Source: Candidatus Cloacimonadota bacterium
Lineage (GTDB): Bacteria; Cloacimonadota; Cloacimonadia; Cloacimonadales; TCS61
Direction of reading: 5' to 3'
NCBI GenBank assembly: GCA_016927675.1
Contig: JAFGMF010000090.1
Coordinates: 1 to 15,045 of the forward strand
DNA length: 15,045 nucleotides
Shown here: in pieces, positions 14,383-15,045 of the stretch
How positions within the stretch are numbered: position 1 is the first letter of the stretch
How the letters are laid out: each line of letters opens with the position of its first letter
Notes under the pieces: generated by a model
Told to the model about the DNA's origin: nothing
The model's database searches: none
Seen by the model: the letters and a program-made list of their open reading frames with translations, nothing else
Position numbers and translations under genes: made by a program

Positions 14383-15045
14383 TCATTTTTTTATGATCTT
14401 GGCCATGAAATCTCCTTCACAGACCTTACTGTTATCTACAAAAGCATCTCCATGCATTTTGGATAATCCTCTTTTCATCGAGATAACAGTTAATTCGAAT
14501 CTTAACGTATCTCCCGGAAGTACGGGTTTCCGGAATTTTACATTATCGATCGAAACAAAATAGGCAATGTAATTCTCGGGATCCTCAAGAGCATTCAGCA
14601 GCATTATCCCACCGGTCTGAGCCATGGCTTCAACTATTAATACTCCGGGCATTATGGGATGATCGGGAAAATGACCTTGAAAAAAATGTTCATTCGCTGA
14701 GACATTTTTGATCCCGGTGATAGATTCTCCAGCTTCAAATTCGATGATTTTATCAACCAGCAGGAAAGGATATCGATGAGGCAGTATTCTGGAAATTGCA
14801 TTGATATCAAAAACTACCTCAGACGTTTTTTTCCGCTGATAGGTTTTTTGTAATTCCTGCTTCTTATGCAACTTTCTGAGTTTTTTAACCAGTTCAACAT
14901 TCGTTTTATGACCGGAACGGGCAGCCAGGATATGACCCTTGATCGGAATACCGAGCAAGGCAATGTCACCGATCAGATCAACAACTTTATGGCGGACAAA
15001 TTCGTTGTAATATCGTAATGGTGTATTATTCAACAAACCATCAGA
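14383..15045 (-). CDS. lpxC-fabZ: Bifunctional LpxC-FabZ fusion, N-terminal part outside window
   Basis: Only the last 220 or so codons are in the window; the frame is open to the edge, so any start seen here is artificial. The right part (about 14905-15045) is the end of LpxC, the zinc deacetylase that commits UDP-acyl-GlcNAc to lipid A. YYNEFVRHKVVDLIGD supplies two zinc ligands (H and D of HKVVD), and AARSGHKTN holds the conserved catalytic histidine. A lysine-rich linker (KLRKLHKKQELQKTYQRKK) follows. A complete FabZ hot-dog dehydratase then occupies about 14383-14830, with ILPHRYPFLLVDKI (active-site His) and GHFPDHPIMPGVLIVEAMAQ (active-site Glu). This fusion is established in Bacteroidetes and related phyla. 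It couples lipid A commitment to acyl-chain supply. Confidence 0.95.
   Translation of the reverse strand, partial: SDGLLNNTPLRYYNEFVRHKVVDLIGDIALLGIPIKGHILAARSGHKTNVELVKKLRKLHKKQELQKTYQRKKTSEVVFDINAISRILPHRYPFLLVDKIIEFEAGESITGIKNVSANEHFFQGHFPDHPIMPGVLIVEAMAQTGGIMLLNALEDPENYIAYFVSIDNVKFRKPVLPGDTLRFELTVISMKRGLSKMHGDAFVDNSKVCEGDFMAKIIKK

Noticed and set aside
1..15045. Mobile element, CRISPR array, toxin-antitoxin or tRNA
   Set aside because: No transposase or integrase motifs, spaced direct repeats, small paired toxin genes or cloverleaf-like sequences were seen. The genes are mostly housekeeping and of even composition by eye.

Overview
The window looks like chromosome of a Gram-negative bacterium. 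A gene for an LpxC-FabZ fusion sits next to lpxA, so lipid A is made, and secreted proteins and a SecDF pair are present. The LpxC-FabZ fusion is typical of the Bacteroidetes/Chlorobi/FCB lineages. Together with the AT-rich sequence, the very long periplasmic TPR protein and the secreted beta-helix protein, this points to an FCB-group organism, perhaps Cloacimonadota or a relative. The taxonomic placement is inference. The code appears standard: TGA is the clear stop of at least six intact genes here.

Layout. Positions 1-839 (minus strand) hold a secreted beta-helix protein gene interrupted by two in-frame TGA codons close together and running off the left edge. An AT-rich non-coding stretch of about 400 bp follows. 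At 1241-1936 is a single TerB-like gene with a strong Shine-Dalgarno site and a textbook intrinsic terminator. A second non-coding stretch (1969-2230) contains an 8+2+8 inverted repeat. A likely promoter overlapping palindromic sequence at 2231-2261 then leads into a tightly packed plus-strand run: a 1168-residue exported TPR protein, an Endonuclease Q-family PHP nuclease, a PepP-type M24 aminopeptidase, coaD, a DUF3467 protein, secD and secF, closed by a hairpin near 11791-11824. Gaps within this run are -4, 2, 10, 58, 88 and 8 bp.

After secF, a sigma70-like promoter drives a stand-alone receiver-domain response regulator with a TTG start. It converges on a minus-strand cluster lpxC-fabZ > lpxA > mscS-like channel, which enters from the right edge. 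lpxC-fabZ and lpxA carry early lipid A synthesis and a fatty-acid elongation step that supplies hydroxyacyl chains. The downstream MscS-type channel shares the transcription unit.

I found no insertion sequence, CRISPR array, tRNA or rRNA, and no clear defence or mobile system. Most of the window is housekeeping. The observations most worth checking are the EndoQ homologue (uncommon in bacteria) with an altered zinc-finger region, its coupling to a giant TPR protein, the doubly interrupted beta-helix gene, and the palindromes at the TPR promoter.
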